A stretch of DNA of 64,000 bases, taken from assembly GCA_003989065.1 (NCBI GenBank), contig RXIW01000003.1, positions 1-64,000 on the forward strand, in the 5' to 3' direction. Positions 16,842-24,644 of this stretch are shown here, piece by piece. The translations under genes and the position numbers were made by a program. Source of the DNA: Candidatus Competibacteraceae bacterium (GTDB lineage: Bacteria; Pseudomonadota; Gammaproteobacteria; Competibacterales; Competibacteraceae). How positions within the stretch are numbered: position 1 is the stretch's first letter; every line of letters starts with the position of its first letter. The notes under the pieces were generated by a model that searched no databases, had not been told where the DNA came from, and saw only the letters and a list, made by a program, of their open reading frames with translations.

Positions 16842-17699
16842 TCATTTTAGCTCCCGATGGCGGACCATGACATGTTGGCGAATATCGTTGAAAGAGCGCG
16901 CCAGCGCCTCAGCGATGAACACCGAGCGATGCTGGCCGCCGGTGCAACCGATGGCGACGGTCAGATAACTGCGATCGCTGAGCGCGAACTTCGGCAACCA
17001 GCTGGCCAGGAACTGGCGCAGATCGGCGATCATGGCGGCCACCTCCGGCTGGCGCTCGAGAAAATCGATCACCGGCTGATCGAGGCCGGTCAGCGGGCGC
17101 AATTGCGCCTCCCAATGCGGATTGGGCAAGCAACGGACATCGAAGACGAAATCGGCATCGACCGGCACGCCGTTCTTGAAGCCGAAGGATTCGAACAGCA
17201 GCGACATCGCCCCACCCGGCGTGTCGTGCACGCGGGCGCGAATCAACTCGCGCAACTGATACAGGTTAGTGTTGCTGGTGTCGATGATCAGATCGGCGCT
17301 GGCCACGATAGGCTCCAGCAGATGGCGCTCCTGGCGGATGGCTTCCCGCAAGGGCAGACTGCCCAGATCCAGGGGATGACGGCGGCGCGTCTCGCTGTAG
17401 CGCTTGAGCAGGATCTCGTCGGCAGCCTGCAGGAACAGAACCTCCACGGTCAGGCCACTGGCGCGCAGCTCGGTGAGCGCGGCCGGGAACCGGCTCAATT
17501 CGTCGAAGAAATTGCGGGCGTCCACCCCCACCGCCACTGTCGGTGGCAGCTTGGCGCTGGCGGCCAGAATCTCCTGGACCAGCGGACCGATCAGATTGAA
17601 CGGCAGATTGTCGACACAGTAGCAATCCAGATCTTCCAAAGTTTGCAGGGCGATGGTTTTGCCGGACCCCGACAGGCCACTCACGATAATCATTCGCAT
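16842..17699 (-). CDS. rapZ: RNase adapter protein RapZ (P-loop NTPase)
   Basis: In enterobacteria RapZ binds small RNAs such as GlmZ and directs RNase E to them, linking cell-envelope precursor sensing to RNA decay; in other bacteria its role is less defined. The 285-residue protein (E. coli 284) has the Walker A GLSGSGKT at about residues 8-15, DCYCVDNLP, a Walker B-like region LTVEVLFLQAADEIL and the C-terminal RNA-binding domain with GCTGGQHRSVFIAE. MRMIIVSG at 17699 fits the family start; the second ATG (17693) overlaps the hprK stop as ATGA. The end overlaps a possible ptsH start by 4 bases. Confidence 0.95.
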   Translation of the reverse strand: MRMIIVSGLSGSGKTIALQTLEDLDCYCVDNLPFNLIGPLVQEILAASAKLPPTVAVGVDARNFFDELSRFPAALTELRASGLTVEVLFLQAADEILLKRYSETRRRHPLDLGSLPLREAIRQERHLLEPIVASADLIIDTSNTNLYQLRELIRARVHDTPGGAMSLLFESFGFKNGVPVDADFVFDVRCLPNPHWEAQLRPLTGLDQPVIDFLERQPEVAAMIADLRQFLASWLPKFALSDRSYLTVAIGCTGGQHRSVFIAEALARSFNDIRQHVMVRHRELK

Positions 17700-18634
17700 G
17701 GCGTTGCCCTCGCCATGGCCTTCTCCAGCCGTTCCATCATGTCTTGCTCGGCCCGATAGCCGTTCAAGCGCAGGATGTGGTCGCGCACCGCGCACTCCAC
17801 CAGCACCGACAGATTGCGCCCTGGAGCGATCGGCAGGGTGATCATCGGCACCCCGACCCCCAGGATGACCTGGGTATCGCGCAAACCATGCAGCCGGGAC
17901 TCGGCCGGCGGGGTTATCTCTTCCAGCTTGACCAGGTGCAGGATGAGCCGCACCCGCTTGTTGCGCTTGATGGCACTGTCGCCGAACATGCGCCGGATGT
18001 TGAGAATGCCCAGGCCGCGCACCTCCAGCAGATCGCTGAGAGTCGGTGGACAGGTGCCCTCCAGCACATCGGGTGCGATTCGGGTGAGGTTGGGCGTATC
18101 GTCGGCGACCAGACGATGGCCGCGACTGATCAGTTCCAGGGCGAGCTCGCTCTTGCCGACGCCGCTGCCGCCGGTGATCAGAACCCCCAGCCCGAACACC
18201 TCCAGCAGTTCGCCGTGCACCACGGTGGACGCTTCCAGGCTATGGCGATAGTTGTACAGATGATCCAGCACCACCGCCGGGGGAAACGGCGTATACCACA
18301 GCGGCGTATCGGTCTCGTCGGCGCCAGCCCGCAGCGCCTCGGCCTGGCCCAGATCGCCACACACCAGCACCGCACCGCTCAGCGCGCTCAGCAAATCGCC
18401 GATCAGGCTGTCACGCGCTGCAGGCGCCAGGCGGCGCAGGAAGGCGGTTTCCTCCGCCCCCAGAATCTGCAGCCGGGGTGGATGCACCCAGTTCAGACGT
18501 CCGAAGAAGGGCGCATCGACCTCGGCTGGCAGCCATAGCGCGCGCGCTGCGCCATCTGCGCCTCCCACCCAGCGTAATTGCAGCCCGACTTCCATGTCGT
18601 GGAAGACGGTTTGGGCGTTGACCGCTTGATTCAT
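17690..18634 (-). CDS. hprK: HPr kinase/phosphorylase
   Basis: HprK phosphorylates HPr on Ser46 with ATP or PPi and removes the phosphate. The 314-residue protein has an N-terminal domain and a kinase domain with Walker A GGSGVGKS (155-162), the conserved His140 in VVHGELLEVFGLGVLI, and the HprK signature LEVRGLGILNIRRMFG. Proteobacterial hprK typically sits, as here, in the rpoN-ptsN cluster. It overlaps ptsN by 4 bases (ATGA) and is translationally coupled to it. Confidence 0.96.
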   Translation of the reverse strand: MNQAVNAQTVFHDMEVGLQLRWVGGADGAARALWLPAEVDAPFFGRLNWVHPPRLQILGAEETAFLRRLAPAARDSLIGDLLSALSGAVLVCGDLGQAEALRAGADETDTPLWYTPFPPAVVLDHLYNYRHSLEASTVVHGELLEVFGLGVLITGGSGVGKSELALELISRGHRLVADDTPNLTRIAPDVLEGTCPPTLSDLLEVRGLGILNIRRMFGDSAIKRNKRVRLILHLVKLEEITPPAESRLHGLRDTQVILGVGVPMITLPIAPGRNLSVLVECAVRDHILRLNGYRAEQDMMERLEKAMARATPCE

Positions 18635-19104
18635 GGCAAGGACAATGTGGCGGGTTTCCAGTCCCGCAGCCGCTCGAACAGCAGAAGATCGGAATCGGTC
18701 TCCCGCAGCTGCTGGCAGAACGCCCGGTCACTGAACATTTCGGCCATGTGGGCGAGAATCTTGAGATGTTCGTCGGTGTAATGGTCCGGCACCAGTAGAC
18801 CGAAGACCAGATCTACCGGTTGCCGGTCGATGGCATCGAAGTCCACACCCTTCTTCAGCTTGATGAACGCCCCGATGGCGCGCTGGCTCTGGCTGAATCG
18901 GCCATGCGGCAAGGCGACGCCATGGCCCAGTCCCGTGCTGCCGAGACGCTCCCGGCCGATCAGGCTGTCGAAAATCGGCCGTGCCGACAGATCCGGCTGT
19001 CCGGTGGCCAACAATTCGCTCAAGACTTCGATGACCCGCTTCTTGCTGGCCACCTCGCTATCGCACACGATCCGCTCGGGAGCGATCAGGTCGGTGATAT
19101 CCAT
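18631..19104 (-). CDS. ptsN: PTS IIA-like nitrogen regulatory protein (EIIA-Ntr)
   Basis: PtsN is phosphorylated by HPr-type carriers and regulates potassium, nitrogen and carbon functions without transporting sugar. The protein has 157 residues from the ATG at 19104 (a GTG two codons earlier is also possible). The phosphorylation site is GHGVALPHGR (His at about 67), followed by LVFGLLVPDHYTDEHLKILAHMAEMF. It follows hpf by 15 bases and overlaps hprK. The canonical NPr gene is replaced by a full HPr (ptsH) downstream. Confidence 0.95.
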   Translation of the reverse strand: MDITDLIAPERIVCDSEVASKKRVIEVLSELLATGQPDLSARPIFDSLIGRERLGSTGLGHGVALPHGRFSQSQRAIGAFIKLKKGVDFDAIDRQPVDLVFGLLVPDHYTDEHLKILAHMAEMFSDRAFCQQLRETDSDLLLFERLRDWKPATLSLP

Positions 19105-19119
19105 GGTCACATCCGCATC

Positions 19120-19443
19120 TCACGGCTCGGGATAGCTGCGCGCCTTCTCACCACGATGCTTGTCCGTCAGTTTTTCCTTGTGCTTCTTGATCTGACGGTC
19201 GATCTTGTCGCTCAGGGCGTCGATCGCGGCATACATATCCTCGTCCTCGGCGTCGGCGAATAGCTCGTTGCCGGCCACATGGATGGTGATCTCGGCCTTC
19301 TGCACCAGTTTATCGACGCTGAGAATCACCTGGGCGCTGGTGACATTGTCGAAATGCCGTTCGATGCGCTCCAGCTTGTCGTTCACGTAGCCCTGCAAGG
19401 CTGGCGTGATTTCCACATGGTGTCCGCTCAGTTTGACCTGCAT
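19120..19443 (-). CDS. hpf: Ribosome hibernation promoting factor, short form
   Basis: HPF binds in the decoding region of resting 70S ribosomes and, in its short form, favours dimer formation with RMF. The 107-residue protein starts MQVKLSGHHVEITPALQGYV and has the beta-alpha-beta fold residues FDNVTSAQVILSVDK and ELFADAEDEDMYAAIDALSDKIDRQ. It lacks the long C-terminal dimerisation domain of long HPF. AGGAGT lies about 7 bases before the ATG at 19443; longer upstream reading is not supported. Its place between rpoN and ptsN is canonical. Confidence 0.95.
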   Translation of the reverse strand: MQVKLSGHHVEITPALQGYVNDKLERIERHFDNVTSAQVILSVDKLVQKAEITIHVAGNELFADAEDEDMYAAIDALSDKIDRQIKKHKEKLTDKHRGEKARSYPEP

Positions 19444-19607
19444 GACATGGACTCCTGCTTGACGGGTCCTGGTTGCGATGGGTAATGGAATCGCCCATCC
19501 TTGCGCGCCATCCGCGCCGGCCGGTCGAAGAGAATGCTTTCGAACCGTGACGGCGAGCGCGCCCCCGACTCCCGTTGATGCCCCCGAAGGGCGAAATCCC
19601 CGTCCAT

Positions 19608-21068
19608 TCAGACGAGGCGCTTGCGATCCGAGGAGGATGGAATGGACATCGCTTCTCGGTATTTTGCCACCGTCCGCCGGGCGACCTGAATCCCCTCCGC
19701 GCTCAACAACTCCGCGATTCGGCTGTCGCTGAGCGGCTTGCCGGGATTCTCGGTCTGGATCAGCTTGCGAATCATGGCCCGGATGGCGGTGGAGGAACAT
19801 TCTCCGCCGTCGCTGGTTCCGACATGGCTGGAGAAAAAGTACTTCAGTTCGTAGATGCCGCGCGGCGTGTGCATGTACTTTTGCGTGGTCACGCGCGAAA
19901 TGGTCGATTCATGCATGCCCAGCTCTTCGGCGATGTCGCGCAGGATCAGCGGCTTCATGAATTCGTCGCCCCGCTCCAGGAAATCCCGCTGGCGCTCGAC
20001 GATGCAGGTGGCCACCTTGAGCAGGGTTTCGTTGCGGTTCTGCAGGCTTTTCAGGAACCAGCGCGCTTCCTGCAGGTGGTTCTTGAGATAGGTGGCGTCG
20101 CCGTTTTGTCCGCCGCGCCGCGCCAGGGCAGCGTAGCGGGCGTTGATCCGCAGCTTGGGCGTGTTTTCGGCGTTGAGTTCGACCCGCCAGGCATGGCGCT
20201 GCCGATAGACCAACACGTCCGGCACCACATACTGCGGCGAGACGTTGGACAGGCGAGCGCCGGGATGGGGATCGAGCGACTGGATCAGGCTAACGATGCC
20301 CTGCAGCGCCTCGCGCGAAATCTTGAGCCGGCGCATCAAGCCGCTGAAATCATGCTCGGCCAGCATATCCAGATGCTGCTCGACCAAGCGGCGGGCTTCG
20401 GCCAGCCAGGGCGTCTCCTCCGGCAAAACCTCCAGTTGCAGCAACAGGCATTCGGCCGGACTGCGGGCGGCCACCCCCTGAGGATCGAAGTGCTGCACCC
20501 GCTTCAGCACTGCCTCGATCTCCGCCAGAGTCACGGCAAATTCATTCTGTAGCCCCTGGCAGATCTCTTCCAGCGCCAGGGTCAGATAACCCGAATCGTC
20601 GATTGCGTCGATGATCGCCGTTGCGATCGCCATCTCCCGTTCGTCGAACGGCGTCAACCGCATCTGCCAGTACAGGTAGTCGTGCAGGGACTCGCCCGCG
20701 CCGGCGTAGCGCTCGTAGGGGTCCCAGTCCTCATCCTCGCCCCGCGAAAAACTGGTCGCGCCATCGTAAGATTCGTAGACGTCCTCCCAGGCGCTGTCCA
20801 CCGGCAATTCGTCGGGCAGGGTATCCCCCGCCGCACTGATCTCGGTCTCGGCACTGGATTCAGCGGCCACCTGCGCCGCCAGGGTTTCCGGCTGCACCGG
20901 CAACTCCTGGGGTTCGTCAGTCCGCTCCAACATCAGATTGGAGTCGAGGATCGCCTGTATCTCCACTTGCAGATCGAGACTGGACAGCTGCAACAGGCGG
21001 ATGGCCTGCTGCAATTGGGGGGTCATGGTCAGTTGCTGACCCAAACGTAACTGCAATGACTGTCTCAT
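19608..21068 (-). CDS. rpoN: RNA polymerase sigma-54 factor
   Basis: RpoN directs RNA polymerase to -24/-12 promoters that need an ATP-dependent activator. The 486-residue protein has the Gln/Leu-rich region I (LQLRLGQQLTMTPQLQQAIR), an acidic region II (about 60-125), the core-binding domain, the helix-turn-helix GMHESTISRVTTQKYM and the RpoN box ARRTVAKYREAM near the C-terminus. All key motifs are intact. The 113-base gap to lptB leaves room for a promoter; the gene begins the downstream run hpf-ptsN-hprK-rapZ-ptsH-ptsI. Confidence 0.97.
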   Translation of the reverse strand: MRQSLQLRLGQQLTMTPQLQQAIRLLQLSSLDLQVEIQAILDSNLMLERTDEPQELPVQPETLAAQVAAESSAETEISAAGDTLPDELPVDSAWEDVYESYDGATSFSRGEDEDWDPYERYAGAGESLHDYLYWQMRLTPFDEREMAIATAIIDAIDDSGYLTLALEEICQGLQNEFAVTLAEIEAVLKRVQHFDPQGVAARSPAECLLLQLEVLPEETPWLAEARRLVEQHLDMLAEHDFSGLMRRLKISREALQGIVSLIQSLDPHPGARLSNVSPQYVVPDVLVYRQRHAWRVELNAENTPKLRINARYAALARRGGQNGDATYLKNHLQEARWFLKSLQNRNETLLKVATCIVERQRDFLERGDEFMKPLILRDIAEELGMHESTISRVTTQKYMHTPRGIYELKYFFSSHVGTSDGGECSSTAIRAMIRKLIQTENPGKPLSDSRIAELLSAEGIQVARRTVAKYREAMSIPSSSDRKRLV

Positions 21069-21181
21069 AAGTGTTCGATCTTGCTTCGAGCCGTGTCGCT
21101 TCGCTAACCATAATCCTAGCGGGTTTCAGCCATTCGCAGGCGCAAAATCGCTTGGCCGCCATACCCAAGCTCTGCACCGGT

Positions 21182-21907
21182 TCACAGCTGGAAGGATTCG
21201 CCCAGGTAGACCTGCCGAACCTGCCGATTGGCGAGGATCGCGGCCGGGTCGCCTTCGGCGATGACGCGCCCCTCGTTGAGAATATAGGCGCGATGGCAAA
21301 TCCCGAGAGTTTCCCGGACATTATGATCGGTGATCAGCACCCCAATACCTCGCTCGCACAAATGGTTGATGATGCGTTGGATATCCAGGACCGACAAAGG
21401 GTCGACGCCGGCGAACGGCTCGTCCAGCAGAATGAACGACGGATCGGCCGCCAACGCCCGAGCGATCTCCACCCGCCGCCGCTCGCCGCCCGACAGGCTG
21501 ATCCCCAGGTTGTGGGTCAGATGGCCGACATGGAGTTCGTGCAGCAACTCCAGGGCGCGGGCGCGGCGATCGCTGCCAGTGAGATCGCGGCGAGTTTCCA
21601 AAATCGCCAGCACATTGTCCAGTACCGTCAACCGCCGGAACACCGATGCCTCCTGGGGCAGATAACCAACCCCCAGACGCGCCCGCACGTGCATCGGCAG
21701 ATGGGTGAGATCGCGGTCGTCCAGCAACACCCGCCCTTCGTCGCAGTGGATCAGGCCGACCATCATGTAGAAGCTGGTGGTCTTGCCCGCGCCGTTTGGT
21801 CCCAGCAAGCCGACCACCTCGCCGCTGGCGACCTGCAGCGAGACGGCGTCCACCACCACCCGTCGGCGATAGCGTTTGACGACCTCCTTGGCGATCAGCT
21901 GGGCCAT
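21182..21907 (-). CDS. lptB: LPS export ABC transporter ATP-binding protein LptB
   Basis: LptB powers extraction of LPS from the inner membrane with LptF and LptG. The 241-residue protein (same length as E. coli) has Walker [10 protein letters not shown], a Q-loop in LPQEASVF, the ABC signature LSGGERRR, Walker [14 protein letters not shown] and the H-loop ITDHNV. The start at 21907 ([13 protein letters not shown]) is one base after the lptA stop. lptF/lptG are not in the window. Confidence 0.97.
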   Translation of the reverse strand: MAQLIAKEVVKRYRRRVVVDAVSLQVASGEVVGLLGPNGAGKTTSFYMMVGLIHCDEGRVLLDDRDLTHLPMHVRARLGVGYLPQEASVFRRLTVLDNVLAILETRRDLTGSDRRARALELLHELHVGHLTHNLGISLSGGERRRVEIARALAADPSFILLDEPFAGVDPLSVLDIQRIINHLCERGIGVLITDHNVRETLGICHRAYILNEGRVIAEGDPAAILANRQVRQVYLGESFQL

Positions 21908-21908
21908 A

Positions 21909-22439
21909 TCAGGGTTTTTTCTTGGCGGCGGCTGGCGCAGTTTCGGCGGCCCGCGGCTGGAGGATGAACTGGATGCGGCCGTTGTCTCCGGCGCCGCGCG
22001 CCCGCACCATGTCGTTCTTGAGATCGTACTCCACCCGGTCGCCGGTAAAGGTGTCTTGGCCCTGCACCAAGCGCGCACCGCCGCTCATGATGACCTTGGC
22101 GCCTTCCACATCGTATTCGACCCGTGGGCTGGTTCCCTGGATCTCCGGCTTGTCGACCGCCTGCTTGTAACGCAGATTGGCCGGATTGCCAGTCGCATCC
22201 ATCCGCTGGAAATTATTGTCCTTGACATAGATGGTGACGGTATCGGCGGTCAGACGCATCGAGCCCTGGGTGATCACCACATTGCCTTCGTAGACGCTGA
22301 TCCCGGTCTTCTGATCCAGCTGGCCGCGACTGGCCTCCAGATGGATGGGTTGGGTGCGGTCCTCCGGCAGGGCCATGGCCACCGGGGCCGCCAACGCCAG
22401 AGCGCTCGCCAGTCCGCATTTAACGCTTGGGCGGTTCAT
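21909..22439 (-). CDS. lptA: LPS transport periplasmic protein LptA
   Basis: LptA forms the periplasmic bridge that carries LPS to the outer membrane. The 176-residue protein starts with a signal peptide ([22 protein letters not shown]) and continues with the OstA-like beta-jellyroll: [30 protein letters not shown] and [24 protein letters not shown] precedes the ATG at 22439; a GTG two codons upstream is possible. The gene start overlaps the end of lptC by 20 bases. Confidence 0.93.
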   Translation of the reverse strand: MNRPSVKCGLASALALAAPVAMALPEDRTQPIHLEASRGQLDQKTGISVYEGNVVITQGSMRLTADTVTIYVKDNNFQRMDATGNPANLRYKQAVDKPEIQGTSPRVEYDVEGAKVIMSGGARLVQGQDTFTGDRVEYDLKNDMVRARGAGDNGRIQFILQPRAAETAPAAAKKKP

Positions 22440-23007
22440 AGACACCTCTTACCTCGGAGAGCAGTTCCAGCCGTTCTTCGTTCAAAAAAGCCTGCAAGCC
22501 GACCGACTGCATTTCGCCGCCTGGGGTGACCGCCCGGGCCGGCGCGGCGGTCTCGGCATAGCGTTCGGCGGGCCGGATCAGGACATCGCGGGTGGTGATC
22601 GTCACCGGCGGTTTGCCGCTCTCGGCCAAGCGCGTCATCACCACCTTGCCTTCGAGCCGCACCACCTGATGGTCGGCCGCCACCCAACCGCGCTCGGACT
22701 GCACCCGCCACTCGCGGGTCCGACCGTCCGGCTGATACCAGTCCATCGTCGGCTGCTCGACGCGCGTTCCCTGCTGCCCAGGCAGTTGGGCCATGCCGGG
22801 CGCTTCGACCACATATTCGCGCTGGCCCGCCATGTTGAGGCGCACCGCCCGAACCTGCTCGGCAACCAGCACCGGCTCCCGGTCATCGACCGGGCTGGGC
22901 TGACGCAGCGAGGATTCTACCCAGCGCAATAATCCATAGCTCACGCCCACCGCCAGAACCAGTCCGGCCAGAACCAGACTGCCGCGCACCGTCACGCCCT
23001 GTAACAC
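22420..23007 (-). CDS. lptC: LPS export protein LptC
   Basis: LptC is a bitopic inner-membrane protein that receives LPS from LptBFG and passes it to LptA. The 195-residue protein has one N-terminal helix (about 8-29, VRGSLVLAGLVLAVGVSYGL) and the jellyroll domain (YVVEAPGMAQL, WRVQSERGWVAADHQVVRLEG, TRDVLIRPAERYAET). A GTG at 23007, 3 bases after the kdsC stop, is the likely start; another GTG lies four codons downstream. Sequence conservation in this family is low, so context carries much of the call. Confidence 0.9.
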   Translation of the reverse strand: MLQGVTVRGSLVLAGLVLAVGVSYGLLRWVESSLRQPSPVDDREPVLVAEQVRAVRLNMAGQREYVVEAPGMAQLPGQQGTRVEQPTMDWYQPDGRTREWRVQSERGWVAADHQVVRLEGKVVMTRLAESGKPPVTITTRDVLIRPAERYAETAAPARAVTPGGEMQSVGLQAFLNEERLELLSEVRGVYEPPKR

Positions 23008-23010
23008 GGC

Positions 23011-23532
23011 TTACAGATAGCGCTCGCGCACGGCCGCCAATTGACCGCGTGCCTCCAACACCAGTTCGCAGACATCGCGCGCTGCACCGCGTCCGCCCTG
23101 GCTGGGGGTTCGCCAGTGGGCGTGCTGCTGGACGAAAGGATCGGCATCTTGCACAGCGATGGCCAGGCCCACCTGGGTCATCACCGGCAGATCGATCAGA
23201 TCGTCGCCCACATACGCGACCTGCTGGGGCGTCAGGTTCAGCCGCGTCAACAGACTGTCGAACGCCGCCCGCTTGTCCTGGATGCCCAGATAGGCGTAGC
23301 GGATGCCAAGATCGATCATGCGCCGCTCCACCGAAACCGCGTTCCGGCCGGAGATGATGGCAACCTCCACCCCGCTATCGAGCAACATCCGGATACCATG
23401 GCCATCGCGAATATGGAACGCCTTGTATTCATTGCCATCGTTGCCCATGTACAGACGACCGTCGGTCAGGACGCCGTCCACATCGAAGATCACCAGCTGG
23501 ACCTGGGCGGCCTTGCTCAATACGTCGTGCAT
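23011..23532 (-). CDS. kdsC: 3-deoxy-D-manno-octulosonate 8-phosphate phosphatase
   Basis: KdsC removes phosphate from KDO 8-phosphate in the LPS inner-core pathway. The 173-residue HAD-family protein has motif I FDVDGVLTDG, motif II IISGRNAVSVERR, and motif IV GDDLIDLPVM, and lacks a cap domain as expected for the tetrameric C0 type. The start at 23532 has SD GAGGA. It follows kdsD by 24 bases and leads into lptC. Confidence 0.96.
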   Translation of the reverse strand: MHDVLSKAAQVQLVIFDVDGVLTDGRLYMGNDGNEYKAFHIRDGHGIRMLLDSGVEVAIISGRNAVSVERRMIDLGIRYAYLGIQDKRAAFDSLLTRLNLTPQQVAYVGDDLIDLPVMTQVGLAIAVQDADPFVQQHAHWRTPSQGGRGAARDVCELVLEARGQLAAVRERYL

Positions 23533-23556
23533 CGTTCCTCTCTCGTCGATCGGCGA

Positions 23557-24528
23557 CTACAGCACGCCAGCGCGCAATAGATCATGCATGTTCAGGACGC
23601 CAGCCAGATTGCCAGCAGAGTTTACCACCGGAAGCGCGTTTATTTTGTATTGTTGCATCATCTGCAGCGCCTCGGCGGCCAGGGTGCCGAGCGCGATGGT
23701 CTTACAGTTTCGGGTCATCACCGCATCGACCCGGGCGGTCAGCACGTCCACCTGCCGATCCAGCGCCCGCCGCAAATCGCCGTCGGTGAAGACCCCCAGC
23801 ACCCGCTGGGCGTCATCGACCACCACGGTGGTTCCCAGCCCCTTGCGACTCATCTCTAGCAGAGCGTCCTTGAGCAGATCGTCCGGCGCGCTGCACGGCA
23901 TCTGATCGCCCGTATGCATGACATCGTCGGTCAGCAACAACAGACGCCGGCCCAGCCGTCCGCCTGGATGAGAGCGGGCGAAATCCTCGGCAGTGAAGCC
24001 ACGGACCTCCAGCAAGGCCACCGCCAGGGCATCGCCCATCGCCAGGGTCGCGGTGGTGCTAGCGGTCGGGGCCAGACCCAGGGGACAGGCTTCCTGGGCG
24101 ACGCTGACGTCGATGTGCACGTCGGCGGTCTGGGCCAGGGTCGATTCGGGATTGCCGGTCAAGGCGATCAGCGGCACGGCCAGGCGCTTGATCAGCGGCA
24201 ACAGAGTCAGGATCTCGTCGGTTTCGCCGGAATTGGATAGCGCCACCACCACATCCTGGGCAGTGATCATGCCCATATCGCCGTGGCTGGCTTCGGCGGG
24301 ATGCACGAAAAAGGCCGGAGTACCGGTGCTGGCCAAGGTGGCGGCGATCTTGCCGCCGACATGGCCGGACTTGCCGATGCCCAGGACCACGATGCGGCCC
24401 TGGCAATGCAGCATCAGCTTGCAGGCACTGACGAACCGGTCGTCGACGCGATCCTGCAGTTGCGCCACCGCTTGCGCTTCGATGGCCAGGACCTGATGGC
24501 CCAGTCGTTTGATTTGGTCGGGATGCAT
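23557..24528 (-). CDS. kdsD: D-arabinose 5-phosphate isomerase
   Basis: KdsD converts ribulose 5-phosphate to arabinose 5-phosphate, the first committed sugar for KDO. The 323-residue protein has a SIS sugar-isomerase domain (GIGKSGHVGGKIAATLASTGTPAFFVHPAEASHGD and ALSNSGETDE) followed by two CBS domains (from about residue 205). It opens the kdsD-kdsC-lptC-lptA-lptB run. The calcium/sodium antiporter gene yrbG that precedes it in E. coli is absent; ppdK lies there. Confidence 0.95.
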   Translation of the reverse strand: MHPDQIKRLGHQVLAIEAQAVAQLQDRVDDRFVSACKLMLHCQGRIVVLGIGKSGHVGGKIAATLASTGTPAFFVHPAEASHGDMGMITAQDVVVALSNSGETDEILTLLPLIKRLAVPLIALTGNPESTLAQTADVHIDVSVAQEACPLGLAPTASTTATLAMGDALAVALLEVRGFTAEDFARSHPGGRLGRRLLLLTDDVMHTGDQMPCSAPDDLLKDALLEMSRKGLGTTVVVDDAQRVLGVFTDGDLRRALDRQVDVLTARVDAVMTRNCKTIALGTLAAEALQMMQQYKINALPVVNSAGNLAGVLNMHDLLRAGVL

Positions 24529-24566
24529 AGGGATTCGACGGAGGGTCGCAGATGACCCGTAAACAC

Positions 24567-24592
24567 CAGAGGGCGGCTAGCGCCGCCCTCTG
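24567..24592 (-). terminator. Hairpin terminator between ppdK and kdsD
   Basis: An 11-bp perfect stem with a 4-base loop (CAGAGGGCGGC 24567-24577 with GCCGCCCTCTG 24582-24592) lies 53 bases after the ppdK stop codon. On the minus strand the following bases are GTGTTTACGGG, a poor T-run, so termination may be partial and allow some read-through into kdsD. Confidence 0.6.
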
Positions 24593-24644
24593 CTACTGCT
24601 TCACCCGGCAGCGTGATCGCCCACGCGCCGGACCCTTCAACCGC

